A stretch of DNA of 64,000 nt from Chloroflexi bacterium 54-19 (GCA_001898225.1 MKTJ01000066.1:168988-232987); one strand, 5' to 3'; counted from the stretch's first letter, positions 1 through 8,943 are shown. Made by a program: numbers and translations. Notes: generated from the letters alone by a model not told the origin.

Positions 1-143
1 TCTCCTCCCGCACGGCCATGGAAGGCATGCTCGACATGCTCTACCTGGGGACGCTCTTTTCTTCCGACCAGACCATGGAGAAACTCGACGAAGTCAGCGA
101 AGCGATAGGCGAGCTCAGCGCCCACCTCCAAAAGCCGCTTTAG
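1..143 (+). CDS. 3' end of an unidentified gene (partial)
   Basis: An open frame enters from the left edge, read from base 3, and ends at TAG 141-143, giving the last 46 residues of a protein. The visible part is amphipathic and probably helical, with a Met-rich stretch (TAMEGMLDMLYLGTLF) and an acidic helix (MEKLDEVSEAIGEL). This could be the ligand-domain end of a TetR-type or similar helical regulator, but no diagnostic motif remains and no function is claimed. A long perfect palindrome that may serve as its terminator follows within 80 bases. Confidence 0.5.
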   Translation, partial: SSRTAMEGMLDMLYLGTLFSSDQTMEKLDEVSEAIGELSAHLQKPL

Positions 144-219
144 TAAAAGTTTTACACCAGGTGTAAATTCATGATTAATTAAATTAACCAACCAGCCTTT
201 TCAAAGAAAACCTGAAAAG

Positions 220-264
220 AGGGAAGAATAGTTTTGTGCCCTGGGCACAAAACTATTCTTCCCT
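220..264. repeat. 45-bp perfect palindrome (22-bp arms, 1-base centre)
   Basis: Bases 220-241 and 243-264 are exact reverse complements around a single base at 242, with core GTTTTGTGCCC/GGGCACAAAAC. It lies between the partial gene ending at 143 and the gamma-glutamyltransferase promoter. As RNA it would form a long hairpin, but no good T-run follows (TAATTTAT), so it is either an atypical terminator for the upstream gene or a DNA-level site. Its function is not shown by the sequence. Confidence 0.7.
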
Positions 265-334
265 AATTTATCCCCTTCCCACAGGCTGGGGAATTCCTTG
301 TCAGGGAATAACAAAGTAAAAAATCCGATTTAAG

Positions 335-363
335 CGGACATTTTTAAACCAGGGGAGTATACT
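335..363 (+). promoter_or_regulatory. Candidate sigma70-type promoter for the gamma-glutamyltransferase gene
   Basis: CGGACA (335-340), a 17-base spacer and TATACT (358-363) match the -35/-10 consensus at 4/6 and 5/6. The implied start near 370 leaves a leader of about 65 bases before the chosen ATG at 435. Confidence 0.4.
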
Positions 364-434
364 CTAACCCTGTTTTGTTTTCTGCTCAAAAATTAATAAG
401 GTTTTACGCGGTAATTGAAAAGGAGATTATTCGA

Positions 435-2033
435 ATGGACCAGACCCGACAGGTGACGATGGCCCGGCACGGTGTCGTGAGTGCCCCCCATTACCTGGCT
501 TCCCAGGCCGGAACCCGCCTGATGATGGCCGGGGGAAACGCGGTGGATGCCGCCCTGGCCGCCAACGCGGTTTTGAACGTGGTTTATCCTTTTGTGAACG
601 GCACCGGCGGTGACATTTTCGTACTGCTCTACGACAAGAAAAGCGACGGTCTCTACGCTTTTAACGGAAGCGGGCGCGCCCCCGCCGCCGCCACCCCCGA
701 CTGGTTTAAGGCTAACGGCCATACCAAAATGCCCCAGCGCGGGATTCTTTCGGTCAGCGTGCCAGGCGTGGTGGACGGCTGGCAGCAAATCTCGGAAAGG
801 TTCGGACGGCTCGGTCTGGCTAAATCGCTAGAACCTGCCATCACCTACGCTTCGGAAGGTTTCGGGGTCGGGCACACCCTGAGCGACAGCATCAAAACCC
901 TGCTCAAACAGGACTGGATTCACTCGTCCTGGCGGGACGTTTACGCGCCGGGCGGGGCCGCCCCGGAACCGGGTGACATCCTGAAACTGCCCGAACTGGC
1001 CCGCTCGCTGCGTTTGATTGCTGAACAGGGCCGCGACGTTTTCTATAAAGGCGAAATTGGCCGGGCCCTGGTCGAATTCTCCGAGAAACTGGGCGGGCTT
1101 TTTACCCTGGAAGACCTGGCCGAGCATACCGGGGAATGGGTTGAACCGCTTTCCATCGACTATCACGGCTACCGCATCTACGAGTTACCGCCCAATACCC
1201 ACGGCATTACCGCCCTGCAAATGATAAAGCTGCTCGAAAAGTTCAACCTGAATGGCGACCCCTACAGCCCCGAAAATATTCATCTCCTGGTCGAGGCTAA
1301 AAAGCTGGCTTTTGCCGACCGCGATGCTTACCTGACCGACCCGAAACACATGAAGGTCGAACCCGCCAGTCTTATAGACGAGGCTTACCTCGAACTTCGC
1401 CGCCAGCTAATCCAACCCGGCAAAGCCCTCGAAACCATCGTGCCCGGCAAGACGACCGGCGATACCATTTACCTGTGTGCCGCTGACGGGGAAGGCAACG
1501 CCGTTTCGCTCATCCAGAGCAATTACATGGGGGTCGGGTCCGGCCTGGTAGTGCCCGGTTACGGTATCGAACTGCAAAACCGGGGCGCTTACTTCTCCAT
1601 CGATCCTTCCCACGCTAACGTAATCGCCCCGCGCAAACGGACCATGCACACCCTGATTCCTTCGATGGCGACCCTCAATGACCGCCCGGCGATTGTTTTT
1701 GGCAGCATGGGCGGGGATGCCCAGCCTCAAATTCACCAGCAGGTCTATACCAACCTGATTGATTACGGCATGAATATCCAGGCGGCTATCGACTCGCCGC
1801 GCTGGGTCCACGGCAAGGGCTTCCCCACCGACCCCTATGAAGTCCTCAATATGGAAACCCGCTTCCCGGCCTACACCTTCGAGGGCCTGGAGCGACTGGG
1901 TCAGCGGCCCCGTCCGACCCTCTCTTTTGACCGGATGATGGGGTACGCCCAGGGCATCGTCATCAACCAGGCCAACGGTCTATTGATGGGCGGCTCCGAC
2001 CCCCGCGCCGATAGCGCCTCTATCGGCTGGTAA
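435..2033 (+). CDS. Gamma-glutamyltransferase family protein (532 aa)
   Basis: An N-terminal nucleophile hydrolase of the gamma-glutamyltranspeptidase family, which moves or hydrolyses the gamma-glutamyl group of glutathione and related amides. Family features run the whole length: GGNAVDAALAANAVLNVV near the N-terminus, GGDIF, the autocleavage site GDTIYL with nucleophile Thr344, and the GSGLVVPGYGIELQNRG block. The small subunit would therefore begin at Thr344. The GDTIYL form resembles the bacillary YwrD-like branch rather than E. coli Ggt (TTHYS). An upstream in-frame ATG at 375 exists, but ATG 435 has AGGAG nine bases ahead and gives the normal family start; no signal peptide is then present, so a cytoplasmic enzyme is likely. 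A bidirectional terminator follows. Confidence 0.9.
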   Translation: MDQTRQVTMARHGVVSAPHYLASQAGTRLMMAGGNAVDAALAANAVLNVVYPFVNGTGGDIFVLLYDKKSDGLYAFNGSGRAPAAATPDWFKANGHTKMPQRGILSVSVPGVVDGWQQISERFGRLGLAKSLEPAITYASEGFGVGHTLSDSIKTLLKQDWIHSSWRDVYAPGGAAPEPGDILKLPELARSLRLIAEQGRDVFYKGEIGRALVEFSEKLGGLFTLEDLAEHTGEWVEPLSIDYHGYRIYELPPNTHGITALQMIKLLEKFNLNGDPYSPENIHLLVEAKKLAFADRDAYLTDPKHMKVEPASLIDEAYLELRRQLIQPGKALETIVPGKTTGDTIYLCAADGEGNAVSLIQSNYMGVGSGLVVPGYGIELQNRGAYFSIDPSHANVIAPRKRTMHTLIPSMATLNDRPAIVFGSMGGDAQPQIHQQVYTNLIDYGMNIQAAIDSPRWVHGKGFPTDPYEVLNMETRFPAYTFEGLERLGQRPRPTLSFDRMMGYAQGIVINQANGLLMGGSDPRADSASIGW

Positions 2034-2053
2034 GCTTATATAAGTAAATTAAA

Positions 2054-2096
2054 ACCGCCCTTAGAACCGGGTTATCGGCTCTAAGGGCGGTCTTTT
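2054..2096. terminator. Bidirectional rho-independent terminator
   Basis: ACCGCCCTTAGA (2054-2065) pairs with TCTAAGGGCGGT (2080-2091), with further pairing inside the loop, and TCTTTTGTT follows. On the other strand the stem is followed by TTTTAATTT. It lies between the convergent gamma-glutamyltransferase and acyl-CoA ligase genes and can serve both. Confidence 0.85.
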
Positions 2097-2113
2097 GTTA
2101 AGAGAAAACGAAA

Positions 2114-3661
2114 TTATTCGGCTGGTTTGGCCGCCTTCAAGACCCGTTTGAGGATTTTGCCCGTCGCATTCTTGGGCAAATCATCCATGAACTCGTAGAT
2201 ACGGGGGTACTTGTTAGAAGCGATACGCTCCCGGCAATAAGCCCGCAGGTCGTCCTCGGTGGCGGTTTGGCCCGGTTTGAGGACAACAACCGCCTTTACT
2301 TCCTCGCCGAGAGCCTGGTCCGGCACGCCAATCACGGCGCATTCCGCGATGGCCGGGTGGCCGTACAGCACTTCCTCAACCTCGCGGGGATAGACGTTGT
2401 AACCGCCCCGGATTATCAGGTCTTTCACCCGGTCCACGATGTAAAAATAGCCATCCTCGTCCATACGGGCCACATCCCCGCTATGGAACCAACCGCCCCG
2501 CATCACCTCGGCGGTTGCTTCCGGTCGTTTGAGATAGCCCTTCATGACATTGTGGCCCCGGATGAGCAGTTCGCCTGCTTCCCCGACCGGCAATTCTTTG
2601 TCGAACTCGTCCACCACTTTCATCTCGACGCCCCAGAGCGGTTCACCAATCGAGCCGGGCTTGGTCGGTTTGAACGCCACGTTGAACGAAGCGACCGGCG
2701 AGGTTTCCGATAAACCATAGCCTTCCAGGATTTTCACCCCGGTCTCGCGCTCCCATGCGCTAAGCACTTCCACCGGGATAGCCGAGCCGCCGCTGGTGCA
2801 TTTGTTGATGCTCGAAAGGTCGTATTTCTTGCGGTCGGGGTGGTTCAACAAATAGAAATACATCGTCGGCACGCCCGAAAAAGCCGTTACTTTGTCGCGC
2901 TGGATAATCTCGAAAGCTTTCACCGGGTCGAAACGGGCTATCAGGGTCAGGGTTGCCGCCGCGCCGATTGCCACGTTCATGACCGCGCTCTGCCCGTAGG
3001 AGTGAAAGAGCGGCAGGGCCATCAGGGTCACGTCGTTTTCGTTGTAATCCAGCCCCAGGTTCTTAAGCGAACACCAGGCGTTAAAGAACATGTTGAAATG
3101 GGTGAGTTCCGCCCCCTTTGGCCGTCCCGTGGTGCCGCTCGTATAGAGAATGACGGCGGTATCGTCGGGCATGGTCTGGGTCAGGATGGGGTCGGGTTTG
3201 CCCTGGGCCATAAAGGCGTCCAACCCGGTCGCGCCGTTCACCGGGGGTAAATTCTTGGAGCCGGGCGCGTTGACGACCACCAGGGTTTTGCAGGTCGGGT
3301 TTTCCCGGTAGCCGCCTGCCGCCGCTTCCAAAAAGCCTTCCCAGGCCACCAGGATAACCGAGTCGCTATCTTCGAGGTGGTAGGCTACTTCCGGGGCTTT
3401 TAACAACACGTTCAATGGCACCACCACGCCCCCGGCTTTGAGAATGCCGTAGTAGACCACCAGAAACTGGGGGATATTCGGCAGCATCATGGCTACCTTC
3501 TGGCCCTGTTCGAGCCCATTATTGAGCAGGGCGTTCGCAAACATATTGGAAGCTGCGTGAAGTTGTCCGTAGGACATTTTGAAGTCGTCGAAGATTATTG
3601 CGGTATTGGTCGGATGCCGCTTTACGCTTTCTGTTAGCAACGTCGCTAAATTCAGACTCAT
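2114..3661 (-). CDS. Long-chain fatty acid-CoA ligase (AMP-forming), 515 aa
   Basis: An ANL-superfamily enzyme that adenylates a carboxylic acid and transfers it to CoA. The phosphate-binding loop YTSGTTGRPKG is at about residues 173-183, followed by GYGLSET, the hinge region GWFHSGDVARMDEDGYFYI, IIRGGYNVYP and the C-terminal catalytic lysine motif PKNATGKILKR. The length is normal for bacterial FadD-like ligases. The motifs do not fix chain length, so medium-chain or aryl acids are possible. The ATG at 3661 is preceded by a GAAAGGATGAAGG ribosome site. It stands alone, convergent with gamma-glutamyltransferase. Confidence 0.88.
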   Translation of the reverse strand: MSLNLATLLTESVKRHPTNTAIIFDDFKMSYGQLHAASNMFANALLNNGLEQGQKVAMMLPNIPQFLVVYYGILKAGGVVVPLNVLLKAPEVAYHLEDSDSVILVAWEGFLEAAAGGYRENPTCKTLVVVNAPGSKNLPPVNGATGLDAFMAQGKPDPILTQTMPDDTAVILYTSGTTGRPKGAELTHFNMFFNAWCSLKNLGLDYNENDVTLMALPLFHSYGQSAVMNVAIGAAATLTLIARFDPVKAFEIIQRDKVTAFSGVPTMYFYLLNHPDRKKYDLSSINKCTSGGSAIPVEVLSAWERETGVKILEGYGLSETSPVASFNVAFKPTKPGSIGEPLWGVEMKVVDEFDKELPVGEAGELLIRGHNVMKGYLKRPEATAEVMRGGWFHSGDVARMDEDGYFYIVDRVKDLIIRGGYNVYPREVEEVLYGHPAIAECAVIGVPDQALGEEVKAVVVLKPGQTATEDDLRAYCRERIASNKYPRIYEFMDDLPKNATGKILKRVLKAAKPAE

Positions 3662-3835
3662 CGCCCTTCATCCTTTCTACAAATATTAGCTTGTGGATTT
3701 ATTTAAGCTGGTAACCTGACTGATAAAACTTTTACGTATTAAATCCGGTTAAGTGAGTTCATTTTACTAGCTTGTTTCCGCGCACGCAAATCTATATTCA
3801 ATTTTACCGCCTTTTAGTGAATCTTGTTTCAAATA

Positions 3836-3868
3836 AAAACCAGCCTCTCTAAATTCTGAAGCTGGTTT
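3836..3868 (-). terminator. Rho-independent terminator of the universal stress protein gene
   Basis: Read on the minus strand, AAACCAGC pairs with GCTGGTTT across a 16-base loop, and the stem runs straight into TTTTTATTT. It sits 33 bases beyond the stop codon of the minus-strand universal stress gene. Confidence 0.75.
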
Positions 3869-3900
3869 GAGCTTTTGTTAGATTGTTGATTTTCTTCCGA

Positions 3901-4923
3901 TTAGTGGGACCGGGTCAATTCTTTCATTTCAACATCGCTACCGGGGTTTGCACCCGTCTCACCATGAACGGGTATCATCAGGACGGGCAGGTGGCTCTGG
4001 CGCATTACCGCCGCCGCTGTGCTGCCGCTTAAAAACCAACCCAGTTCGCTGGGGGCGTGGGTCGCCATAACGATAGCGTCCGCTGAATTCTGGCAGGCGT
4101 AGCTCACGATTTGCTCGGCAATATCACCTTTCCGTATGCCGATAACCGCGCTCAGCCCTTTTTCGTTCACCTGCCGCCGGATGTCACCAAGATAGGTTAC
4201 GGGGGCCAGTTCGTCGTCCGGGCTCACCTCGTAATAGTGGGTTTCCGTGTAACCCATCCCGGCCAGGTCGCCATAATAAAATTGGGTATCTTCGCCGCGC
4301 ACGTTAAGCAAGTGCAACTTTGCCTGGAGGCTGGCAGCCAGTTCGCAGGCCGGGCCAATGGCGGTTTCGGCAAACCTGGTACCGTCCAGGGGCAGGACCA
4401 ACCGGGTCTCAATACCTTCGAAACGGTTGCTGTAGGGTTCACCGACCCCGCTAAAGGTTTCAGCCAGTAACTGGCCGTGTTTCTGTTCGAAGGGACGGAC
4501 CAGCATGACCGGGGTATTCAACTGGTGGAGGATTTTGGTGGCGATGCTCCCTGCCAGCAGCCGGGGCAAGCCGCTCCGGCCATGCGTACTCATCACCACG
4601 AGGTCAATTTCGAGGTTGCGGGCAAAACTGCATATCTCGAATACCGCTTCTCCCCTGACCACGCTGGTATGCAACCGCCGGGCTTCGGTATGGGGTTTGA
4701 GGGTGCGACTGGAAAGCAGGTGGGTGAGGTTTGCCAGGTAATTTTCGGCGTTACTGACCATTTCTTTGGCGAGTTTGTGCTGATTCCCTAGCAGGCGCGG
4801 CGCTTCGACCACCCGGATAAGATAAAGTTGGGCGTCCAGCCGGTTTGCCAGGCGTACGGCGTAAGGTAAGGCTTTTTCAGCCAGCATCGACCCATCCAGG
4901 GGCACCAGAATCTTTTTGAACAT
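3901..4923 (-). CDS. Tandem universal stress protein (two UspA domains, 340 aa)
   Basis: Two UspA alpha/beta domains in one chain. Domain 1 starts at MFKKILVPLDGS and ends with a nearly full ATP-binding motif (STHG, nine residues, GS in THGRSGLPRLLAGS). Domain 2 starts around RLVLPLDGTRFAE; its equivalent loop (ATHAPSELGWFLSGS) has lost the first motif glycines, so it may not bind nucleotide. Such proteins bind ATP or act as general stress factors in the cytoplasm. The start at 4923 has an ideal AAGGAGGT site; a longer reading from 4950 has none. The gene stands alone with its own terminator. Confidence 0.88.
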   Translation of the reverse strand: MFKKILVPLDGSMLAEKALPYAVRLANRLDAQLYLIRVVEAPRLLGNQHKLAKEMVSNAENYLANLTHLLSSRTLKPHTEARRLHTSVVRGEAVFEICSFARNLEIDLVVMSTHGRSGLPRLLAGSIATKILHQLNTPVMLVRPFEQKHGQLLAETFSGVGEPYSNRFEGIETRLVLPLDGTRFAETAIGPACELAASLQAKLHLLNVRGEDTQFYYGDLAGMGYTETHYYEVSPDDELAPVTYLGDIRRQVNEKGLSAVIGIRKGDIAEQIVSYACQNSADAIVMATHAPSELGWFLSGSTAAAVMRQSHLPVLMIPVHGETGANPGSDVEMKELTRSH

Positions 4924-5059
4924 ATACCTTACCTCCTTAGAAGGAATCACGCCTTCTCTTTCTTTCTTCCTTCTTTAAAATTAGTCTGGAATGGTGAAAG
5001 AAAGAGTGTAGGGAGGTAAACGAAATGTTAAAGTTTGGTGATAAGACCGGTTTCCAGGC

Positions 5060-5545
5060 TCACGGTTTTAGTTTTTCCAGTTCGGCAATGACCTGGTTAA
5101 AGTCGGGCCGGTCGAACTGGCTGCCGCCTACGTAGCTGTAGGTCACGACCCCGTGCCGGTCGATAATCATGGTGCTGGGGTAAGCGATACGGAAACCGTC
5201 CAGGCTAAACCGCTGGTAAACCCCGTATTGTTTGATAACCTCGCGGTTGGGGTCGGGCAGGAGCGGGAAGGGCATCGGGTTGCGTGAGAGGTAATCGCTG
5301 ACCTCCGGGGCGGATTGGCCGACCAGAGCCACCACTTTCGCTAGGGGAGCCACCCGCGCCCAGTCGTTGCGGACAGTCTCCATCTGTTTACGGCAGTTCG
5401 GGCACCAGGTTCCGCGTAAGAAAATCATCAGTAACGGCTGGCCCTGGTAGCGGTCCAGGCTGTAGCTATTGCCATCCGCGCCGGTTAACTGCCAATCCGG
5501 GGCGGCTTCGCCCAATTTTAACCCTTTATCCAGTAAAGTAGTCAT
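5060..5545 (-). CDS. Thioredoxin-fold peroxiredoxin/redoxin (AhpC-TSA family), 161 aa
   Basis: A thiol-dependent redox protein. The whole chain fits an AhpC/TSA or TlpA-like thioredoxin fold: APDWQLTGADGNSYSL at the start, the redox site GTWCPNCRKQ (Cys-Pro-Asn-Cys, as in thioredoxins), a cis-Pro loop in RIAYPSTMIID and a final helix. There is no signal peptide or lipobox, so it is probably cytoplasmic. A role in removing peroxides next to the stress protein is likely; a general disulfide reductase is possible. It starts at ATG 5545. Confidence 0.8.
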   Translation of the reverse strand: MTTLLDKGLKLGEAAPDWQLTGADGNSYSLDRYQGQPLLMIFLRGTWCPNCRKQMETVRNDWARVAPLAKVVALVGQSAPEVSDYLSRNPMPFPLLPDPNREVIKQYGVYQRFSLDGFRIAYPSTMIIDRHGVVTYSYVGGSQFDRPDFNQVIAELEKLKP

Positions 5546-5764
5546 TTTCTCTGCCCCTCATTCACTCTTTTGGTTCCTACAAATAATAATACGTTATAAC
5601 AGGCCGGGGGGAACATACGCAATTGACCCATTAGTCCGGTTTAATTAAAAAATGCTGGTATTTGTTTTGAGGGTGGTTTATAATGGAATATCTCATGTTA
5701 TGGTAACAAGAAATAGAATAAAAACGCCTAACTGTAGCACCTAAATAACTTCAGGAGACAACTT

Positions 5765-6124
5765 ATGGCCCTCAAAGATGTGCTAAATAAGTTCAAGACA
5801 ATAAGCAGTATAGACCTGGCCGTGCTGGTGGATAGTGATGGAATGCAAATCGAAAACTATAACCGGGGCAACCTGGATGTGGATGAAATAAGTGGGGTTG
5901 CCAGCACCGGTCTGCAAATTTCCGAGGCCCTGGGCGGCGCGACCGAGCGCGGCGAAACCCGCCAGGCTGTCCTCGAATACGCCGGGGGTACGATTATTTT
6001 AGAGCCTGTTACCGGGGATGTTATGCTGGTAGTAGTGTCGAGCGACCCCAGGAGCATCGGCAAAATTCGCTATCTCAGCAAACGCTATAAGTCCGATTTG
6101 GTAGGCGCTTTGAACGGGCAATAA
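5765..6124 (+). CDS. Roadblock/LC7 domain protein (119 aa)
   Basis: A single roadblock/LC7 domain, the fold of MglB and other regulators of small GTPases. The chain opens with a helix (LKDVLNKFKTISSIDLAVLVD), then DSDGMQIENY, a small-residue-rich helix with GVASTGLQISEALGG and strands ending in GDVMLVVVSSDPRSIGKIRYL. It would dimerise and bind or regulate a Ras-like GTPase. CAGGAGACAACTT sets the start. It begins a run with a second roadblock gene and an MglA-like GTPase, so a regulator and GTPase module is implied. A TATAAT box at 5679-5684 lies upstream without a convincing -35. Confidence 0.82.
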   Translation: MALKDVLNKFKTISSIDLAVLVDSDGMQIENYNRGNLDVDEISGVASTGLQISEALGGATERGETRQAVLEYAGGTIILEPVTGDVMLVVVSSDPRSIGKIRYLSKRYKSDLVGALNGQ

Positions 6125-6273
6125 CCGGGATTGTACTAGGACAAATGGCTAGTGGTACGCTTCTGGTAAAAATGTCATACTATCTATTATAATAGAACTA
6201 TTAGTGTTCAATTTAACCCGGTATGCCTTTTACCTCCCGGAAATTCTCCGGGTTGTTTAGGAGAATAAGTACT

Positions 6274-6768
6274 ATGGACCCACAATTAACCAGCCTGGTT
6301 GTTTCTACCTCTGAAACGGCTCGCATTGAAGAGACGCTGGATCATTTGATTGCCGAAACCGGCGCTAACTACTCGATGTTGCTGGATAAGAGCGGGCAGG
6401 TAATTGCGTGGTCGGGCGACACAGACCGGCAGGATATTACCTCCCTGGGGGCCTTACTGGCGGGCACATTTGCCAGTTCGCGGGAAGTAGCCCGGTTGCT
6501 TAAAGAAAAAGAATTTAAAGTCCTCTTTCAGCAGGGTATTCGCGAGAATATTTTTACGGAACTTATCGCAGAACAGTGGATGCTGGTCGTCATGTTCGAT
6601 AAACGAACCCATATCGGCCTGGTTAAAGTCCTCAGCAAGCGGGCGACCGATGATTTGACCGGCATTCTGGACCGGGTGAAGTCCGAAAGCCGGGCTAAAG
6701 ACCAGATTATCAGCACTTCTTTCCGCACCAGCGTGGAAGATACTATTGATTTGCTGTTTAAAGACTAA
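6274..6768 (+). CDS. Second roadblock/LC7 domain protein (164 aa)
   Basis: A roadblock/LC7-type regulator unlike its neighbour. The N-terminal helix contains ETARIEETLDHLIAETGAN, followed by YSMLLDKSGQVIAWSGD and QDITSLGALLAGTFASSREVARLL, which is the pattern of GTPase-accessory roadblock proteins in gliding and predatory bacteria. A C-terminal extension (RVKSESRAKDQ and on) is helical and may dock a partner. ATG 6274 has a TTTAGGAG site; an ATG at 6223 in the same frame has none. A TATAAT box at 6188-6193 precedes it. Likely partner: the GTPase starting at 6902. Confidence 0.78.
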   Translation: MDPQLTSLVVSTSETARIEETLDHLIAETGANYSMLLDKSGQVIAWSGDTDRQDITSLGALLAGTFASSREVARLLKEKEFKVLFQQGIRENIFTELIAEQWMLVVMFDKRTHIGLVKVLSKRATDDLTGILDRVKSESRAKDQIISTSFRTSVEDTIDLLFKD

Positions 6769-6901
6769 TTTTTTATTATCAAAACTTGGCTAAAGTCCTA
6801 ACACTCTGCCTGCTTGTGTCAGGCTATCCGGCTTAAACTTGAATATTTAAGCTTAACCAGCGAAGCAGTCTATACCTAACTGAGAGTTTGACGGTGATAA
6901 G

Positions 6902-7480
6902 ATGGCAATAATTAACGTTGCACAGCGTGAAATCCGTTGCAAAATTGTCTATTACGGACCCGGTCTTTGCGGGAAGACCACCAACCTTAAATATATTCAC
7001 AAAATGGTCCCGGAAACCGCCAAGAATAAAATGATTTCGATTGACACCGAGACCGAACGCACCCTCTTTTTTGATTTTCTGCCGCTGGACCTGGGGACCG
7101 TCCACGGCTTCCAGACGCGGTTTCATCTCTATACCGTACCGGGCCAGGTCCTCTACGAACGGACCCGCGTGGCCGTCCTGACCGGCGTGGACGGGGTGGT
7201 CTTTGTGGCGGACAGCCAGCCCAACAAGATGCGCGATAATATCGAGAGCCTCCGGGAACTGGCCCAGAATATCAAGAATGAAGGTAAAAAATTCAAAGAT
7301 TTCCCCCTGGTACTGCAATACAACAAACGCGACATGCCCAACGCCGTCCCGCTGGAACAGATGAATTACTACCTGAATTCCCAGCTAAACGCCCGCTCTT
7401 TCGAGGCTGTTGCCAGCCGGGGGGTGGGGGTCTTTGATACCCTGAAATTCATCAGTAAACTGGTTATCAGCAAGCTCTAA
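6902..7480 (+). CDS. MglA-like small Ras/Arf-type GTPase (192 aa)
   Basis: A bacterial small GTPase of the MglA/Arf-like family. The P-loop is GPGLCGKTTN (Lys25), the switch II region is TVPGQVLYERTR (the PGQ form typical of MglA in place of DTAGQ), and the base-specificity motif is NKRD in VLQYNKRDMPN. Arg at RVAVLTGVDGVVFV and the FVADSQPNKMRDN strand and helix are also typical. Known members set cell polarity and motility or regulate sensory complexes and are controlled by roadblock proteins such as MglB. The two roadblock genes just upstream fit that pairing. No type IV pilus or gliding gene is visible nearby. Confidence 0.88.
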   Translation: MAIINVAQREIRCKIVYYGPGLCGKTTNLKYIHKMVPETAKNKMISIDTETERTLFFDFLPLDLGTVHGFQTRFHLYTVPGQVLYERTRVAVLTGVDGVVFVADSQPNKMRDNIESLRELAQNIKNEGKKFKDFPLVLQYNKRDMPNAVPLEQMNYYLNSQLNARSFEAVASRGVGVFDTLKFISKLVISKL

Positions 7481-7596
7481 AACCCGCCCGGCCTGGGTTA
7501 GTCCGGTTTCGGGTTCTCCACTTGTTTGAAATTTCAGATTATTTAAATTAAAATTAGGTCCTGGCTGTTTAAGTGAATTGATAAAGGAAGCAGACG

Positions 7597-8391
7597 GTGG
7601 AAGGGCCACTCGCTGAATTTTCGATTACGGATATAATCTCCCTGGTAAGCCTGGGCAAACGGACGGGCCGGGCCGAAATTAGCGGCCAGCTCAACGGCCA
7701 CCAGGTCTCCGGGGCGCTTTTCTTTAAGAGCGGCAACGTTTGCCAGGCTACCCTGCTCGATTTGCCGGCCCTCGAAGCCGCCCTCACCTTTTTTATCTTC
7801 GAGGACGGCTATTTTCATTTCTACCAGGGCCAGGCTCCCGACCGCGAAGATCTCAAAGTTTCCAACGAAATGCTCATCATGCAGGGGATTAACCGCCTCG
7901 ACCAGTGGAAAGAGATTCGCCCGCTGGTCCATCCTGGCGATGTCCCGGTGCTGCCGGTTAAGCCCTCCGGGTTAAACGGGGGCGTGACCCTCAAACCGGA
8001 CGACTGGCGATTTCTTACCTATAGCAACGGTCAGCTTGATATTTTTGCCCTCGGTGAAAAATCTAAACTGGGCCAGTTTAAGGCGACCCTGGCGATGGCC
8101 GACCTCTTAAAAATGGGGTTGGTGGAAAAAAAGCCGCGCACGCCGGGGGCCGTTTTTTATCCCGAACTGGAAAGCCTGGCCCTGAGCCAGTTAGGCCAAC
8201 CGGCCCAAAACCTGGTGGAGCAAGCCTACCAGCGGGCCGGGTTCCGCGCCGATGCCGAGCTAACCCTCGAACAGGCTATCCAGGTGGTCAATCACTTCCG
8301 GCGCCTCTCCGCCCTGCTGGTCGGTCCCGGCCCCTCCGAAATGCTCGACGAACAAATCCGGGGCAAGCTTCGCCACCTCTATCACCGCTAA
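7597..8391 (+). CDS. DUF4388 (PATAN-like) domain protein (264 aa)
   Basis: The first ~100 residues match DUF4388: GPLAEFSITDIISLVSLGKRTGRAEI, then a strand-rich segment with GALFFKSGNVCQATL and an FEDGYFHF strand. This domain is common next to roadblock GTPase modules and two-component proteins in deltaproteobacteria and Chloroflexota. The C-terminal half (PGDVPVLPVKPSG and on) holds a winged-helix-like region but no known catalytic motif. The start is GTG 7597 with an AAAGGAAG site. It most likely works as an adaptor in the signalling set that begins at 5765. Confidence 0.72.
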   Translation: MEGPLAEFSITDIISLVSLGKRTGRAEISGQLNGHQVSGALFFKSGNVCQATLLDLPALEAALTFFIFEDGYFHFYQGQAPDREDLKVSNEMLIMQGINRLDQWKEIRPLVHPGDVPVLPVKPSGLNGGVTLKPDDWRFLTYSNGQLDIFALGEKSKLGQFKATLAMADLLKMGLVEKKPRTPGAVFYPELESLALSQLGQPAQNLVEQAYQRAGFRADAELTLEQAIQVVNHFRRLSALLVGPGPSEMLDEQIRGKLRHLYHR

Positions 8392-8419
8392 ATTCTAACC
8401 GCTTTAGTTTTTTAATACT

Positions 8420-8866
8420 TTAGAGACCGGGATCGGAGTTTTCTTCGGTACTGACAATTTTTTTGGCGAGACCGGCCTCGTCACTTTCCCAGGCTTTCCC
8501 GATCTGGGTTTCCACTGCGTTCAGCAAATCGTCAATATCGAACGGCTTTAGCACCACGATAACCCCTTTTGCCGCCAGGTGACCTTCCCCTTCCACGACT
8601 GTTTTAGAATTTGTCGTACACAGTACCACCGGGATAGAGGCCGTTTCGCGGACCATCTTCAGTTTCTGCAAAAACTGCCAGGCCTGTTTTTCGTCGGTCG
8701 GTGGGTGGTCGCTGATAATCAGGTCGGGTGCGACCCTTTTAACGAGGTCAATATCGCGGGTGCTATAGGAATGTAAGGCTACCTCGTAACCTTCGCCGGT
8801 CAGAATATCGGCAAATAATTGCAGAATCTCCTGGGTATCATTGATGACTAAGATTTTTTTGGGCAC
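8420..8866 (-). CDS. Single-domain response regulator (148 aa)
   Basis: A CheY-like receiver with no output domain. It opens with KKILVINDTQEIL, the phosphate-accepting Asp lies in PDLIISDHPP, the conserved Thr/Ser is in VVLCTTNS, and the conserved Lys is in IVVLKPFD. The first acidic pair is reduced to ND, so metal binding may be weak. About 25 extra residues follow the receiver (AGLAKKIVSTEENSD). The start is GTG at 8866 with an AAAGGAG site eight bases ahead. It runs opposite to the roadblock/GTPase genes, and no partner histidine kinase lies in this window. Confidence 0.8.
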   Translation of the reverse strand: MPKKILVINDTQEILQLFADILTGEGYEVALHSYSTRDIDLVKRVAPDLIISDHPPTDEKQAWQFLQKLKMVRETASIPVVLCTTNSKTVVEGEGHLAAKGVIVVLKPFDIDDLLNAVETQIGKAWESDEAGLAKKIVSTEENSDPGL

Positions 8867-8943
8867 AACCTGGCTCCTTTGTATGGTAAGACCCTTTGAG
8901 ACGAATTTTATTGGAATGACCTATTTTACCATAACGCGCTACT

